A DNA stretch of 64,000 bases, taken from positions 14,989,540 to 15,053,539 of the forward strand of contig CM025853.1 in assembly GCA_003952965.2 (NCBI GenBank). Reading direction: 5' to 3'. The notes under the pieces were generated by a model that made no database searches, had not been told where the DNA came from, and was given only the letters and a program-made list of their open reading frames with translations. This stretch comes from Morella rubra. Its lineage: Eukaryota; Streptophyta; Magnoliopsida; Fagales; Myricaceae. Positions 43,703 through 57,894 of the stretch are shown here, piece after piece (position 1 is the stretch's first letter; every line of letters starts with the position of its first letter). Made by a program: the position numbers and the translations under genes.

Positions 43703-45853
43703 CATGAGTAGCCATCATACATCTCCTTACGATCGTATAGCCATGGCCTCCCCAATAATATGTGGCACGCTTTCATTGGTAATACATCACACCACACTGC
43801 ATCCTGGAACTTATCTCCCCACGAAAAAGAGATCAAACATCACTTCTCTACTGGAATAGAGGTATCATCGATCCAGCTGACAAAATATGGTTTGATGTGA
43901 GGCTCAGGCTTGAGTTTCAGCTCTGTCACCAAATCTTGTGACACTATATTCTTGCTGTTGCCGTTGTCAATAATAAGATTCATTGAGCGATTCCGGAACT
44001 CCACCCTTGCGTGAAAGATATTTGTTCGTAGCCATGAGTCCTCCATATCATTCGTTTGTTTATTTCCTGCAAGAATTCTACGTATAACACAAATAGGAAG
44101 ATTAGAACCTTCTAACTCTATTGCTTTCTTCTCCTCGTCATTCTTTGTTGGAAAGGCTTCTGCGAGTTTGGAGACAGTTGGTGGTGCTGCTGCAATTACT
44201 TCATCTTCTTCACAAACCAGAGCAAATTTCTGATTTTTTTGTAGGACAAACTACTGCAAAATGGCCCTTGCCTCCACATTTGTAACACTCTGGTTGTCCA
44301 AATTCCTTTTCAGAAACTCCTTTGCCCTTAGCGACGTCTCTGTCAGCAGCTTTCTCACCCATCTGCCCACGAGTAGTTTGTGTTTCAGGTCTCACAAAGC
44401 TACGAGGTTGAAATGGCATACCTCGATTTGAGGTAGTGCCAAATTGTCCCCTTTGATTTACCCATTTGAATTGGGCCTCCACCTTGAGAGCTAGCTGGAA
44501 GGTTTCTTCAAGGCTAAACATCCGTGTTGTAAGTAGTTCTATGCGAATATCTTCACGAAGTCCAGCTTTATAGCGCGTCAAGGATTGCCTCTCCATCTCT
44601 ATAACTCCACTTCTAACAGTAAGTTCATGGAACTTGGCAGTATATTCCTCCACCGTGAGTGTGCCTTGTCGATGAGTCAATAAATCTTCAAACAACGTCT
44701 CTTCGTAATCCAAGGGAAGTAACTTCTCCTTGAGCCGTAACTTCATCTCTTCCCAATCTGAAATGGGAGGTTGACGAAGTCAACGGAGCTGGTCTTCAAT
44801 GCTATGCCACCATATACGTGCTTGACCCTTCAGCTTCATCTTTACGAATCGCACCTTCCTTTCATTGGCCATGTTGAACCATTCAAAATAATTTTCTAAC
44901 GACATGAGCCCACTGCCCATCCTGAAAATTGTTAGGCTCCAATGCACCTGAAAAATCAGATACGTCAACCCGAACACGTTTTGCTGCATCAACTAAAACT
45001 TCATAACCATGATTGGGAGGCCAAGGATAGTGATCAAAAAAATTGCCAGCACGTGGAGGTTGAAAGTTGTCGCCGTAAAGACCTCTTGGAGGTTGAATTG
45101 GTGGTGGTTGCTGATTTTCTTGTTGGGCTTCTTGGTTGTTAGGATTTTCTGCCTCGCCATTATCTTCTGCATTGCCCTGTTGTGCAGGAAAAAGTCTCTC
45201 CCAAATAGCATCCATGCGCTGTGATAAAGCACCAAGTTGAGTGACTAATTCTTGCAACATGTCGTTACGTTGGGCTCGGTTAGGATTACCGTTGTAAGAA
45301 CGGCCACTGCGAGTACTCATTGTAACTATGGAAGAATGGAGTACCAGGAAAGAAAGGGAAGCTCTGATACCAAAATTGATGCAGGGGAAGTAATGGAAAG
45401 GATGAGTGGTTTCTCACACACTCACCTGTGGAATCTCACCAAAATAGGAAGTTTCTCACTTCAAACAAATTTGACTTTCATAATCTTGCTCTGCCTTTAT
45501 TGAATAATCAACTCCTCCTTTATAGACTAGGAGGTTATAAAAACAAGGAATTCAAATAACAGGATAAACAAACTGGGCTAAACACCAGCTAACAATCAGC
45601 AAGAAATCTGGAAATATGAAATTTAAATTGGCAGAGAATTTGTAATTGTCAAGATCCCCATCAGAGAGAGAAGAGAGGTCATTGGCGGCAGCTCAATGTG
45701 GCAACCAGCAAGAAGCCTGAACCTGGACAGTGACAGAGAGAGATCGGGGCTGCCAGGGCGCAGCGGGGGAGACTCGGGAGAAGAATGGGAGGGAAGATAA
45801 GAGGTACCTGGGTCAAAACGCACGTTTTGGGCCAGGTCAAATTTTTTTTTTTG
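43702..45853 (-). mobile_element. Gypsy-A (copy B)
   Basis: Same fossil as 15,700-17,851: protease 43,712-44,046, gag 44,210-45,320 with the CCHC knuckle, primer site 45,361-45,372, LTR 45,377-45,853. No difference from copy A noticed. Confidence 0.85.
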
Positions 45854-47118
45854 GGGGAAATTTGACTTTTAGTCATTAGATTTTTAACCCTTTTCATTTT
45901 TAGTCCTGCATTTTAATGGGTCCAAATTTTAGTCCATGATATTTCATCCATGGAAAATTCAGTCCATCCGTTACGTGCAGTCACTCTAACTAACAGAATC
46001 TTCATACACGTCAGCAATTCTCTACACGTTAGCATCCACTTTCCACGTTAGCAGGGACCATTTTATTTCATGCCCTAAACGACACATAGCTTGCATATCC
46101 ACTAAGATTAGATGCTGCGTTTTGCACCCACCCAAATTTTCCCCTGCAGCGACTATGTGTCTTCCTCCATTCGCGTGTCCCCTTCCATTCGCGTAATACA
46201 CACAAGCCCAAATTTCCCCAATCGCAACATCTTCAAACACAAAAACTCTATTGACACCCATTTTAGCAAGAAATCTCCACTTCCTTTAACAACACACGAA
46301 CAATTGAACCTCAGTCCACTTTTCCAGCAAACCCATTCGGTCTTCTTTGCGATTCGGTAGAAGCAGCAGCTTGGGAGCATTTTGGACGCAGCAATGGCGA
46401 GAGGTAGAGAAGTTTAAATGTTGATTCCACTTATGTATTAGTGTTTTTTGTTATTATGTGTGTGTGTGTATAAAAGGCAACACTTTTTGAACCCATTGTG
46501 TGAGACAGTGAGATAATGTTGTCTCTCTGTCTTTAAAAGGTCAAACAAACACATAGAGGCATGACCCACATTGCAATAAAGTATTGGGTCAAGTATTTTT
46601 AAACTGTGCATGATGTAGGTAAGACAAAGACCCTTTATTGTTATTGGTTTATTGTTGTTTTATAACACATAGATGCGAATAAATAAAAAATGTGGGTCAT
46701 GCCTCTATGTGTGTGTATTGGCTTTTGTATTGTAGCGATTTTAATTGATATCTGTTAAGCCTTTATTGAAAGTCAAATTTATGGTTCCTTATTTCTAGTA
46801 TCTATGTGGGTTTGGTGTTGGGATATCATCGAGAAGTTTTTATTTTTTAATTCAAGAGAATGTTGTTGGGATATTATGCACATGGTTTTGGTCCCTTACA
46901 AGATCAAAGTTTGATTTTTTAGTCACTGAGTTTTGATTTTTTTCCACTTCCCTCTAATTCCCTTTAGTATAATTGCTTACAAAGCATCGATTAAATTTTC
47001 AGGTTTGCTGCTAATAATGGTATATCATGGCGGGCAGTTTTAGGCGGACTCAGCCAGATTTATGTGAAAGGCAAGGTAGATGAGGTCGGACAAAATGAGT
47101 GTGGATTATATGTGCATA

Positions 47119-47324
47119 ATGGAGTTTGAAACTTGTGTGAAAGGACTAGGGTACTATTCAGTGGGAGATTTGTGATATACTCTTGATGATGAGGATTGGG
47201 TTGGTGTAAAGGCACTGAAGGGAGACAAAGATATCATCAGACTGATCAATCTATCATTGGATGAAAATAGAGATGTGTTGAAAATATTTGTAGAGCACGA
47301 TGTTGATGCTCCTGAGATTGTTCA
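47119..47324 (+). pseudogene. MULE transposase N-terminal relic (copy B)
   Basis: Identical to 19,117-19,322 as far as I can see, including the stop; MuDR-type N-terminal domain ending in IFVEHDVDAPEIV at the Sirevirus-like element. Confidence 0.6.
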
Positions 47325-48740
47325 TGTAATTCCTAGGATTAAGGCAACCCAGGAGGAGGAGTGAATTTGGTTTCTAAACTTATTTGATTCTAACCTCCAA
47401 AATCGTGTTTGTAAAGTAAAGACTAATTTAGCACAAGTATTAAGCAAATATTAATGCAACAAGCAAATAAGTGATAAATGTAAAGAGAAGGGATAGAGAA
47501 TCAAACACAAGATTTTTAGGTGGTTCGGTAAACCCGCCTACATCCACCCATCAATCTTCTTTCCAAGTCTTGAGGTTTTCCCACTATCTTCCAAACAGTA
47601 TACACTCTAGTTTTCGGGTGCTAGAGAACCGTACAAGTGCTTTCTTGGGCTCAACACTCACAACCCAAGTGATTTTTCGGGCGCAACACTCACAGTCTGA
47701 CCAACTTGAGATATACTTAACTTCTTCTTTAGTGAACAACTTTGCTAAAGGAATTAGTTCTTTTGCATAAGAAGATACAAGAATTAAACTTTCTCAAAGA
47801 ATGGACAAGAAAATGGAAATCTCTATCTCCTTTGATTCACACAATGACAAGGATGTGAAGATGTAATTTGTATGAATGATATATGAGAAATATAAAAAAG
47901 AAGGTTTAAGATCTTTCTCAAGCTATAGAAATGATATGTGGTCGTTCTCTAATGTTTTGAGGTCTTAAGAAGGTCCTTCAATGGGCCACATATCAAAACT
48001 ACCCATTTCTAGCCGTTAGGGGTCGATTTGACAATTTTACCATTGTACCGATCGACCGCTTCATGTACCAATCGATCGCTTTAACTAGCCGTTGCCCAAC
48101 GGTCATAAAATTTGAATGCTATTTTTGTCCTACGCACCCGGTCGACCGCTTCATGTAGAGGTCGACCGCTCATCATCTGCTATAATTAAAAAGCTCATTT
48201 TTGACATTTTTGAAATCCCAATTTCAAAAACTAACTTCCCTAAAGTATAAGCAAGGCTTAGAGTTTATATAGGAATGATTTGAAAATACTTCAAGCACAT
48301 TTTGTTGTTAAACTTGTGCTAATAAGATTATGCACAGTTTGAAAGATATGAAACTGTATCATTCAAATCTTTGTTAAAAGTGAAACTAGGAGTTAAAAAG
48401 TTATACCTTATGGTCTTGAATCTTCACTTTTGAGCTCCTTGCATCTTCTTGATCTTCAATCTTTTTATTTTTGGCTCTTTGATAAAAATGTCTTTGTCTT
48501 TGAAGATGTCCATTTTTTAAACTTAATCCATTTATTGAAATCATCAAAATATCGATTGTGAACAAAAGCTAATAATCTCCCATTTTTAATGATGACAATA
48601 AATTGATACTTTTGGGATGACTCTGCATATCTTTTACAATTGGACAATCATTTGAAACTTGAGACAAAACATTAGTAGTCATTGGATTCATAAAAGGATA
48701 ATACAATCAATATTCATAATCCAATTCAAAAGAAGAATAT

Positions 48741-49987
48741 TGTTGGAAATATGCCCTCAAAACCAGTTATTAGAATATTATGAGATAATTATTCTTTTAT
48801 CGTCACATATATTTATTACTTATTGGCTATAATGTTGTAACATGAAATGTTACACAGTTATATTGTTAAGTGAAATTGTAGAAAAGTCATGCCAATGATT
48901 AATGAATCAAAAGGTGGGGAGTATGACTTTTCGGTTCCTTGTTCACTTGACAGTTGTTCTAGATTGAGGTACATACCTTTGTACAAATAGGTCTACACTT
49001 GTTGTGCCTCTATTAAATAAGATGATGGACTCTTATTGAGGTGTGACTTTAAGCAGACGAGTGGGTGCACTGTAAGAGTACATATGCATTGAACGAAATC
49101 AAATATGAATACCTTCTAGAAGTGATCACTGATGTTAAGAAGGTATTCAACACAATTAATTATTGTATCCTTAGACCTAGAGGTTTATGCAGGTCTGTTT
49201 GTTGTGTACTTGTGGCTTAACCGAGTCATTTGGTGATGATCTTTCTAGTCAAATATTTCAGACAACGTTGGGTCTTGTATCTGATAAATGAGCTTCTATA
49301 AATGCTCAACAAGGAATCCACCAGTTTCTTTGAGAAAGTATATCTGTATAGAGTTGGACTCGAAAAGAAATCACTGGCTAGTGGACTTTTGTGAAAATAT
49401 TTTTTCGAAATTAATATATATATTATATATTTATTTGTGAAAATATTTTAGAAATAATTTGAGAGTCCAACGAGTTACAGATTGTGAATTAAAAATTATA
49501 TGAGCTAAGGACTTAATTGGTGATATTATTCCATCCTATAGCTCATGTGGAATATAGTATGGTGAAAAGGATATATAAACAAAGAATTGTTAGCAAAAGG
49601 GATTTCACGAAATAGTCTCAATATCTCGGGGTCAATTGTGATATGTTAATGGACGTGGTCACAATTTGTAGAAGCCCATAAATTCGAAATACAAAATATA
49701 AGGGAGTTAAAATAAAAAAAGAGTTTTTCATGATGATCCTACAGCCGAGATCTAAGATCTCTAAAGATCCCACATATAAGCACAGGAGAAGCTTTGAGTA
49801 AGCCATTATAAATAGCTCAAAACTTCAATTGAGAGATGAGAAGTCATTTTTGTGACAATCGTTCTCTCTCTAAAAACTCTCTCTCTCTCGACTTCTCTCT
49901 CAAGAACTGTGTGTGTGGATCTAAAGGAGGCAAAACGCTTGGGCTACTTGATTTCAACGATCCAAATTTCCGCTGCGCAATCTTACA
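48741..49987 (+). mobile_element. Solo copia LTR (copy B)
   Basis: Same insertion as 20,740-21,993 with AATAT at 48,736-48,740 and 49,988-49,992. It is 1,247 bp against 1,254 bp in copy A; more than ten small indels and substitutions distinguish the two, most of them in homopolymers or short repeats. Confidence 0.85.
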
Positions 49988-50426
49988 AATATATAGTCAT
50001 CAAAACTATCAAAACTATCAACACATTTCTCCTCCTTTGTCATATCAAAAAGACAAAGGATATAAACTTAGATTTATGCATCAAAAATTTGAAAAAGTAA
50101 GATATGTGCATGTATTATCCATCAATATCTTTCCCAAATATGCATACTACCAATATCCGTCATATGATCAAAAGGATACAAGCATATCGACGTTAAGAAA
50201 TCTGCCACTTTGTCAATCAAAAAATGAATACAAGGATATAACTCAAAAAAATAATCATTTTCATTTAAGAAAACATCCAAAAGAACAACTTGGAGTTTAA
50301 ATGACAATCTTAATAAAATGATATAGAGGATGGCTAATGGGGACTCAAGAGTCCATTGCTATTGTGATAGTCGCCCACCGAGTGGGTTTGTACCAACCTC
50401 TTAGCTACTAATGACAAATTAAAGGT

Positions 50427-51700
50427 GCCTAAGATATAAGACGTGTCCTTGGAGTTTAACTTTTTCCTAGAAATACCCCTAGGGTAGGTTTTGTTGTCCC
50501 GCTGTCCCTGGGTTTAATGCGATTCCCAGCCATGTCCCTCCATCCAACTTCCGTCCAAAAATTGATGGAAGTTGCTGACATGTTAAACACCCTGCACGTC
50601 ATCTCCACTAATAATGTAGCACGTGTCCATCTCTGCCTATGCCACGCTAGTGAAGTCAAGTGAAATGTCCATAATGCCCTTGCCACATCATTTTATAAAA
50701 TTTTGCAATTGACTAAAGGACCTTTGCTCTCTTCAATTCGATGTCCAAGGCCATTCGAAACGAAGTCCTTAAAGCTTCAAGTGTACTGTAGCAAAAAGTA
50801 ACCATCTGGGTGGGAATGGCACTTCCATTTTACGTGGAAGCAAGCTAGCTAGTTCTCTATCTTTCTCTACCTTCTTGCAAGTTCTAACGCATCAGCCGAA
50901 ACCCAAATCCCAAGTTTATATTTGCCATTGCTGCAAATCCAAAGCCATAGTTACTTTCTTGCCATTGCTGCACAACTGAAACCCAAAACTAGAGTCATAG
51001 ATCTACACGATCTGCCATTGCCGTATAGTCGAAGAAGGGAAGTAAGTTGGTACTGGCATTGCCGCACCAACATAGCAATTTCTTGTCATATCTGCCATTG
51101 CTATGGAAGCCAATAAGGATACGAAGAAAGCAGTTGCATTCCCAATGTCCTTTGTTCCATTTAAATTTTGAGTTCAGTGGTTAGAATATAATGGAAAGGA
51201 AATTACCAAAAAGAAAACACAAATAAATTATAATCAATAGGAAAAAAAATGTTGCATCTGCTTGTCTCAATAAGAAGCAGCATTTCAATGTTAGTTGTTT
51301 AATGGTGAAAGTCACTGCAAGTTCTTTCCAAATCTGCCATTACTGCACTAGCATAGCAAGTGAAGAGATGGGTGACGTTGAATTGAAGAGGGCAGAGGTC
51401 CTTTAGTTAATTGCAAAATTTTATTAAATGACTTGGCAGGGGCATTATGGACATTTTAGGTGACTTCGTTGGCGTGGTATGCACATTAGGCAGAGATGGA
51501 CACGTGTTGAGTTATTAGTGGAGATGACGTAGAGGGTGTTTAACACGTCAGCAACTTCTATCAATTTTTGGACTGAAGTTGGATGGAGGGACATGGTTGG
51601 GAATCGCATTAAATCTTAGGGATGACGGGACAACAAAACCTACCCTAGGGGCATTTCTAGGAAAAAGTTAAACCTCAAGGACATGCCTTATATTTTAGCC
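50427..51700. mobile_element. MULE-type MITE (copy B)
   Basis: Same element and flanking 9-mers as 22,424-23,697; length also 1,274 bp, almost no differences noticed (one T/C change near 51,467). Confidence 0.8.
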
Positions 51701-52039
51701 TTTAAAGGTCATTCTCAACCAAAAAATTTAGGCTCACAAAATCTCATAAAAGATCATGATTTTGTAAAAATGTCTTCCATAAATGTTCCATTTTGATAAA
51801 TGCAAGAAATATAACAAAGATGAATACATTTGCATTTTTAAGATTAACATTTAAGAAATCATCATAGAACAATCAATCAACAATGTGTCTATCAAAGGAT
51901 TATAATTTACCAAAGGTCTTCCCCTTAGCATTTGTCCTCAAATGTCACAAGCCTTCTTGATAGACAAGTTTTATCTACATACTCTTTATTGCTCCATCCT
52001 ACAAAGAATCAATGAATGGTTTTTGGTACCCAAGCTTTC

Positions 52040-53365
52040 TTAGGTCCTTCGGTTAGCCTTGGTTCCTTTTGGAACCCATGTCTTTTTGAGAGCCTTGCTC
52101 CCGAGTTTCTTTAATACACAATCAAAACTTAGATGCCCATCCTTGTTGCAAAAATGACATGCTTGAGTAGGTGCATAAAAAAACTTAGCTTCCATAAAAT
52201 AATTCTTGAAGCCTAAGTCACTTTTGTCAAAGACACATATTTGACTACTAAGCATGTTTTCCAAAGCTTTGCTTACTTGAGTGAATTTTTCAAGAATGGT
52301 ATTTTGTAGAGTAATTTTATCTTTGAAAGCTTTGTTTTCAATTTCTAAGGTTGGAACTTTTAGTTTCAATTTCTCATTATCAAACTTCAAATTTCTTTGT
52401 TCATCATTTAAGGAATCAAGGTCATTTATAGTTAATAAATGCTTCCTTTTCAAAACATTGTATTTGAGTTTAAACTTTTCAAACATAATGTGTAACTCGT
52501 CAAAATCATTTTCTAATTCATCATATGAGTGTTTTGAATCTTCAAGATCTAAGAGATATACCTCATCGTCTTTTAGAGCCATGAAGCACATGTTTGCGAT
52601 TTCTCCATCTTTTTTTCTTCGGAAGAGCTTTCATCGTTAACATTCCATGATATCGTCTTGCATTTGAGGCTTCTCTTCTCTTCCTTTCTTTTAGGAAGTT
52701 CTTGAACTTCCTAGTCATCAAGACTGTCTTCCTCTTCGTCATCCTTATCTTTGATAATGGAAGATTTGAGAGCGAACCTCATCTTCTTATTCTCATCTTC
52801 ATTGTCAAGCATTTGGATCTCAAGAGTCGTTAAGGATCCAATGAGCTCATCTAAAGGTAGCTTGGTGAGGTCCTTGTGTTCTTGTATGGCGGTCACTTTG
52901 GCCTTCCATGTCTTTGATAGTGACCTAAGGATTTTTTCTCACCAAATCGGAGTTAGAATAAGATTTACCAAGAGCATTCAAGGACATTTATAGTGTTGGT
53001 AAATCTAGTAACATGTCACCAATAGATTCCTCCGTTTTATTTTGAACAACTCATAGTTATGGACAAACATACTTAGTTTGGACTCTTTGACTTGATTTGT
53101 CCCTTCATGTGTAATCTCTAGAGCATGTCAAATTTCTTTTGCATTTGTGCATGAAGATATTCTATTAAATTCACATCTATCTAAAGCACAATAAAGAATA
53201 TTCATTGCTCTAGCATCAAAAGAGATTTTCTTTTTGTCTAGGTCCCTATATTCATTTATCGTTTATGAGGGTTTCAATCTCTCCAACTTTATTTGTGGGA
53301 ATAAGTGGATCATTCAATATGTATAACCATAAATCATAATCAATAGATTGAAAATAAATATCATC
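52040..53365 (-). pseudogene. Sirevirus-type gag relic (copy B)
   Basis: Counterpart of 23,999-25,368 with the same coiled-coil stretch and CHFCNKDGHLSFDC knuckle. Broken, with a slightly different pattern of open frames from copy A. Confidence 0.75.
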
Positions 53366-56300
53366 CTAACTTTCCAATATGCATAATCACTACCATCAAA
53401 GAATGGTGGACTAAGAGTGTAAAGCTCTTTAACTTAAGTGTTAAGGCTAGAGGTTGTCTTTCTAACTCAAGATTCTTAAATCTTATAAAATGAGCACAAA
53501 GCTCTGATACCAATTGTAATTCCTATGATTAAGGCAACCCAAGAGGGTGGTGAATTGAGTTTCTAAACTTATTCAATTTCAACCCCCAAAATCGTGTTTG
53601 CAAAGTAAATGCTAATTTAGCATAAGTATTAAGAAAATATTAATGCAATAAGTAAATAAATGTTAAATGTAAAGAGAGGGGTTGAGAAGCAAATACAAGA
53701 TTTTTAGGTGGTTCGGCAAACCCGCCTACATCCACCCCTCAAGCTCTTTCCAAGCCTTAAGGTTTTTCCACTATCTTTCAAATAGTATACGCTTTAGCTT
53801 CCGGGTGCTAGAGAACCTTACAAATGCTTTCTCGGGCTCAACACTAACAGCCCAAGTGGTTTTTCAAGCGCACCACTCAAAACCTGACCAAGCTTGAGAT
53901 ATACCCTCTTTAAGCTTCTTCTTTAGTGAACAACCTCACTAAAGGAACCACTTCTTTTGAATAGAAAGATACAAGAATTAAACTCTCCCAAAGAATGAAT
54001 AAGCAAATGGAAAGCTCTATCTCTTTTAGTTCACATAATAAGAAGGATGTGAAGATGTAATTTATTGAATGATATGAGAAATATGAAAAGGAAGGTTTAA
54101 GATTTATCTCAAACTATAGAAATGACATCCGCTTCAACTAGCAGTTGCCCAATGGTCATAAAATTTGAATACTGTCAAATTTTTGTCCTACACGCCCGGT
54201 CGACCGCTTATAGACCGCTATAACACTGTTCATCATCTACTATAATTGAAAAGCCCGTTTTTAACAATTTTTTAAATCCCAATTTCAAAAACCAACTTCC
54301 CTAAAGTATAACCAAGGCTCAGGAGTTTATATAGGGATGATTTGAAAACACTTAAGCCATTTTGGTTGTCAAACTTGTAATAAGCAGATTATGACAGTTT
54401 GAAAGATATGCAAGTGTATGATTCAAATCCTTGTCAAAAGTGAAACTAGAGTTACAAGGTTATGCCCTATGGTCTTGAATCTTCACTTTTGAGCTCCTTG
54501 CATCTTCTTGATCTTCAATCTTTTTATCTTTGGCTCTTTGATAAAAATGTCTTTGTCTTTGAAGATGTCCATTTTGTAAACTTAATCCATTTATAAAATC
54601 ATCAAACTATCAATTGTGAAAAAAAATGAACAATCTCCCCATTTTTGATGATGACAATAAATTGATAGTTTTGGGATGACTCCCCCTATCTTTTGCAATT
54701 GGACAATCATTTGAAACTTAAGATAAAACATTAGTAGCCATTGGATTCATAAAAAGATAATACAATCAATATTCATAATCCGATTCAAAAGGAGAATATA
54801 TAGTCATCAAAACTATCAACACATTTCTCCCCCTTTGTCACATCAAAAAGACAAAGGATATATAAACTTAGATGGATGCATCAAAAATTTGACAAAAATT
54901 AACATATGTGCATGCATTATCCATCAATATCTTCCCCAAATATGCATACTACAAATATCCATCATATGATCAAAGGGAATACAAGCATATCGACATTAAG
55001 AAATCTCCCTCTTTGTCAATCAAAAAGTGAATACAAGAATAAAACTCAAAAAAATAATCATTTTCATTTAAGAAAACATCCAAAAGAACAAGTTGGGTTT
55101 TAAATGACAATCTTATTGAAATGGTATAAGGATGACTAATGGAGACTCAAGAGTCCATCACTATTACGATAGTAGCCCATCGAGTGGTTTGTACCAACCT
55201 CTTAGCTATCAATGACAATTTAAAGGTCATTCTCAACCAAGATATCTAACTAAGAAAATTGGTTTTTGGACAGTTTATGGATCGGCTATTATAGGCTTAA
55301 TATTTGATGTTTTCTTGCAGTTTTGCATGGTGGGATAACTGATTGATTTGTTAACAGATTGCAAAGTGTGTAAAGTTAGGAGACAATTTTTTGTTGTCGC
55401 AGATCTTTTTGAAGATGTTCACCTACTGTTATTGTTTTCTCTTTTTTGTGAAGGTTGTGCAGACTGCTAAATGATATTATGGCAGAATTGTAAAGAACAT
55501 GTAATGCTCTTTTGATTAGAAACAATGTGCACATATGTAATTAGAAATGTGCATTTGATATGGAAGATGCACTCTAATATGTAAAGTTTCTTTTTTGTGC
55601 ATCTGTATTCGATCTGATATGATATGGAAGGTTGCTTTTTGAATACCAAACAATGTCCATAGCCTTGATCAATGTGTTCCTTTTTTCATAACAAAAGGTT
55701 CTGGGACCACAAAATTTGACAGCAAATTGTGCACGTGGTTGGGACCTTAAGATTGAGGTTAATGAAAGACGAGGAATGCGAACTATGACATAGCTCTGAC
55801 CCGTGACCCGTGACCTCCACTAGCAGCAATGGAAGACGAGGAATGCGAACTATGTGTATAAAACTCGACTATGTTTACAGCCAAGACATATTAACAGAAA
55901 GCATATATATAGAAAGATGTAATAAACTTGACTATGTATGTGTATACCATCTCTTTTTCATAGACACAATTTTCATCCTTAGATGTAATCTAGGATAAGA
56001 GAAATACCAGTCAAGAAACAGAGTGCTAGAAGCCCTTTAATCAGGGACTAGTAAAGAGAGCCAGGTGTGGTTATTAGTACCAGACAATAGCTTGAAACTA
56101 GGACCAGCTTCAGCATATAAAGGTACAGCTTAAAAGAGAATAAAGCATGCATCCTAGAAAGTTCTCAAATAGAGTTCGAGAAGAAGTTAAAAGAACAGGA
56201 GTGCATCTTAGAAAGTTCTAAAAAAAAAAAGGTGAAAGACCTTAAATCCAAACGTCAGAGCTGGAACCATAAAGAGCACATTTACCAGAGTGTTACGAAA

Positions 56301-57418
56301 TTTTAGTTTGGTGCATTACAGGTATGGTTTCAGATGATAGTATTGTTTCAACTGTCTTCTAGTGATGGTTAACGTCAGACCTTTCTCTAACTATGAGAAA
56401 CATACAACAACTTAGGTTTGCTTCTACATCCATTAAGCAAGAAATTCTGAATGCAAAAAATGGCTATTTGGAGGAATTTGATGAATTAGGAGTGGCTTGT
56501 GAATATTTAAGTATTTATGATGTCTCTGAAAGGCAAACTCTAAATAAGTTGACTTTGCCTTATTTAGAAAGCTTAAAGTATTAGCAGATACAATTGAAAT
56601 ATAATGCACAATAAATATTAGAGTGAATGACTTTGCCTTGTGAGAATACCATTTTTTGAGACCAAATTCGGATAAGGCCTTTTCTTCCTGGATAGACAGA
56701 AAATTAGACAATAATAGAATTGATTGGCAAAGACGGGCAGTTGGTTATTGCAAATCCCTCAAAGCAAGGGAAATAAGCTCATCGGTTGTTCAAGTTTAAT
56801 AAGATCCTTGGTCCAGTATCAACTTAAGGTGTCTATCACCTTCCATTGTAGACCTAACTCATCAAACCTGAGTATGCAAGCATATATTTAGGTAGATTTT
56901 AAAGCATCGACACAGATCTCAAACAGAAGAATGGGCAAACCTGTTTTCTTTCATTGATGCCTACAAGCGCTGGAGAAAAAAATCGGAAACCACTGAGGAT
57001 CTTTCGCGTCGCAGCAATAACTCCTCCTTGCTCCTTCGTTTTCTTGTCCTTCTGGTTAGGGTTTACAAAAGGGGGGGGGAATTGAGCTAAAAGGAGGATT
57101 CGTAAAACTAAAGGCCAATGAATTAGGATGAGGCTGAAGTGAGGCTTTCGAATAGAACACACCGTTTCATTTAAGGTCGGAATTAGCTATTGTTTAGGGG
57201 TGAACGACAAATGCCAGGTGGCTGAGGTGGAGCACGTTGACTGACGTGTAGGGTCTTGTTGACGCATAAGATCATTTCATTAATCAGACTGACAATAGAG
57301 TAACGGAAGGATTAATTTTAAAATTGATTGTAAACTTATGGACTAAAATTTGGAGCCATTAAAATGCAACTAAAAATAAAAAGGGTGTAAAACCTAGTGA
57401 CTAAACATCAAATATTCC

Positions 57419-57894
57419 TTTTTTTAAAAAAAAATTAGGGCTCAAAATTACTAGACTGTGGTGTTTGAGTGCCTTTGGGCCTGATTAAAAAAATTACAAA
57501 ATAATCTCTCTCTCTATCAAATTATTCTTTTTCATTATAATATTCATTCAAATTTCTCTCTTCACTTTTTTACCAACTCCATAAACTATCTTCACTTTTT
57601 TCACCAACTCTTGTACCCTAAAATTTTAACAATCAAACATTGAGCCTTATTTTAGAAAAAAAAAATTAGAACAGTAAATTTCGTCGATTCGGGTTCCAAT
57701 TCTCATTTGAGAAAATGGACAAAATTGCATTCAATAGCAAAACCAAAACTGCCTTACTTTGACCCTTTTTTTTTAGCCCCACCAAAGGCTCAACAACGGT
57801 GGCAACGCCCCCTTTGGGCATTCGTTGTTAATGCCATTAGCAACTTGTGGCTTACATGAGTTAAAAAAGTATTTAAAGTGTGCCACAATACAAA
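57419..57894. other. Gene-free AT-rich stretch (copy B)
   Basis: Counterpart of 29,428-29,906; nothing recognised. A few small indels lie near 57,550-57,590. Confidence 0.35.

Larger units (their letters stand above)
47325..55239 (-). mobile_element. Sirevirus-like gag-only LTR element (copy B)
   Basis: Same fossil as 19,323-27,247. 3' LTR 47,325-51,721 (with insertions), gag pieces between 52,040 and about 53,365, primer site 53,501-53,512, 5' LTR 53,515-55,239. Indels relative to copy A are frequent in this element. Confidence 0.75.
45854..57418 (+). mobile_element. MULE with nested elements (copy B)
   Basis: Same as 17,852-29,427, with TIRs at 45,854-46,062 and about 57,206-57,418. The transposase N-terminal relic is at 47,119-47,324 with the same in-frame TGA (47,173-47,175). 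The 23-bp hairpin arms are at 46,550-46,572 and 46,689-46,711. The unrecognised interior lies at 55,240-57,205. Confidence 0.65.
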
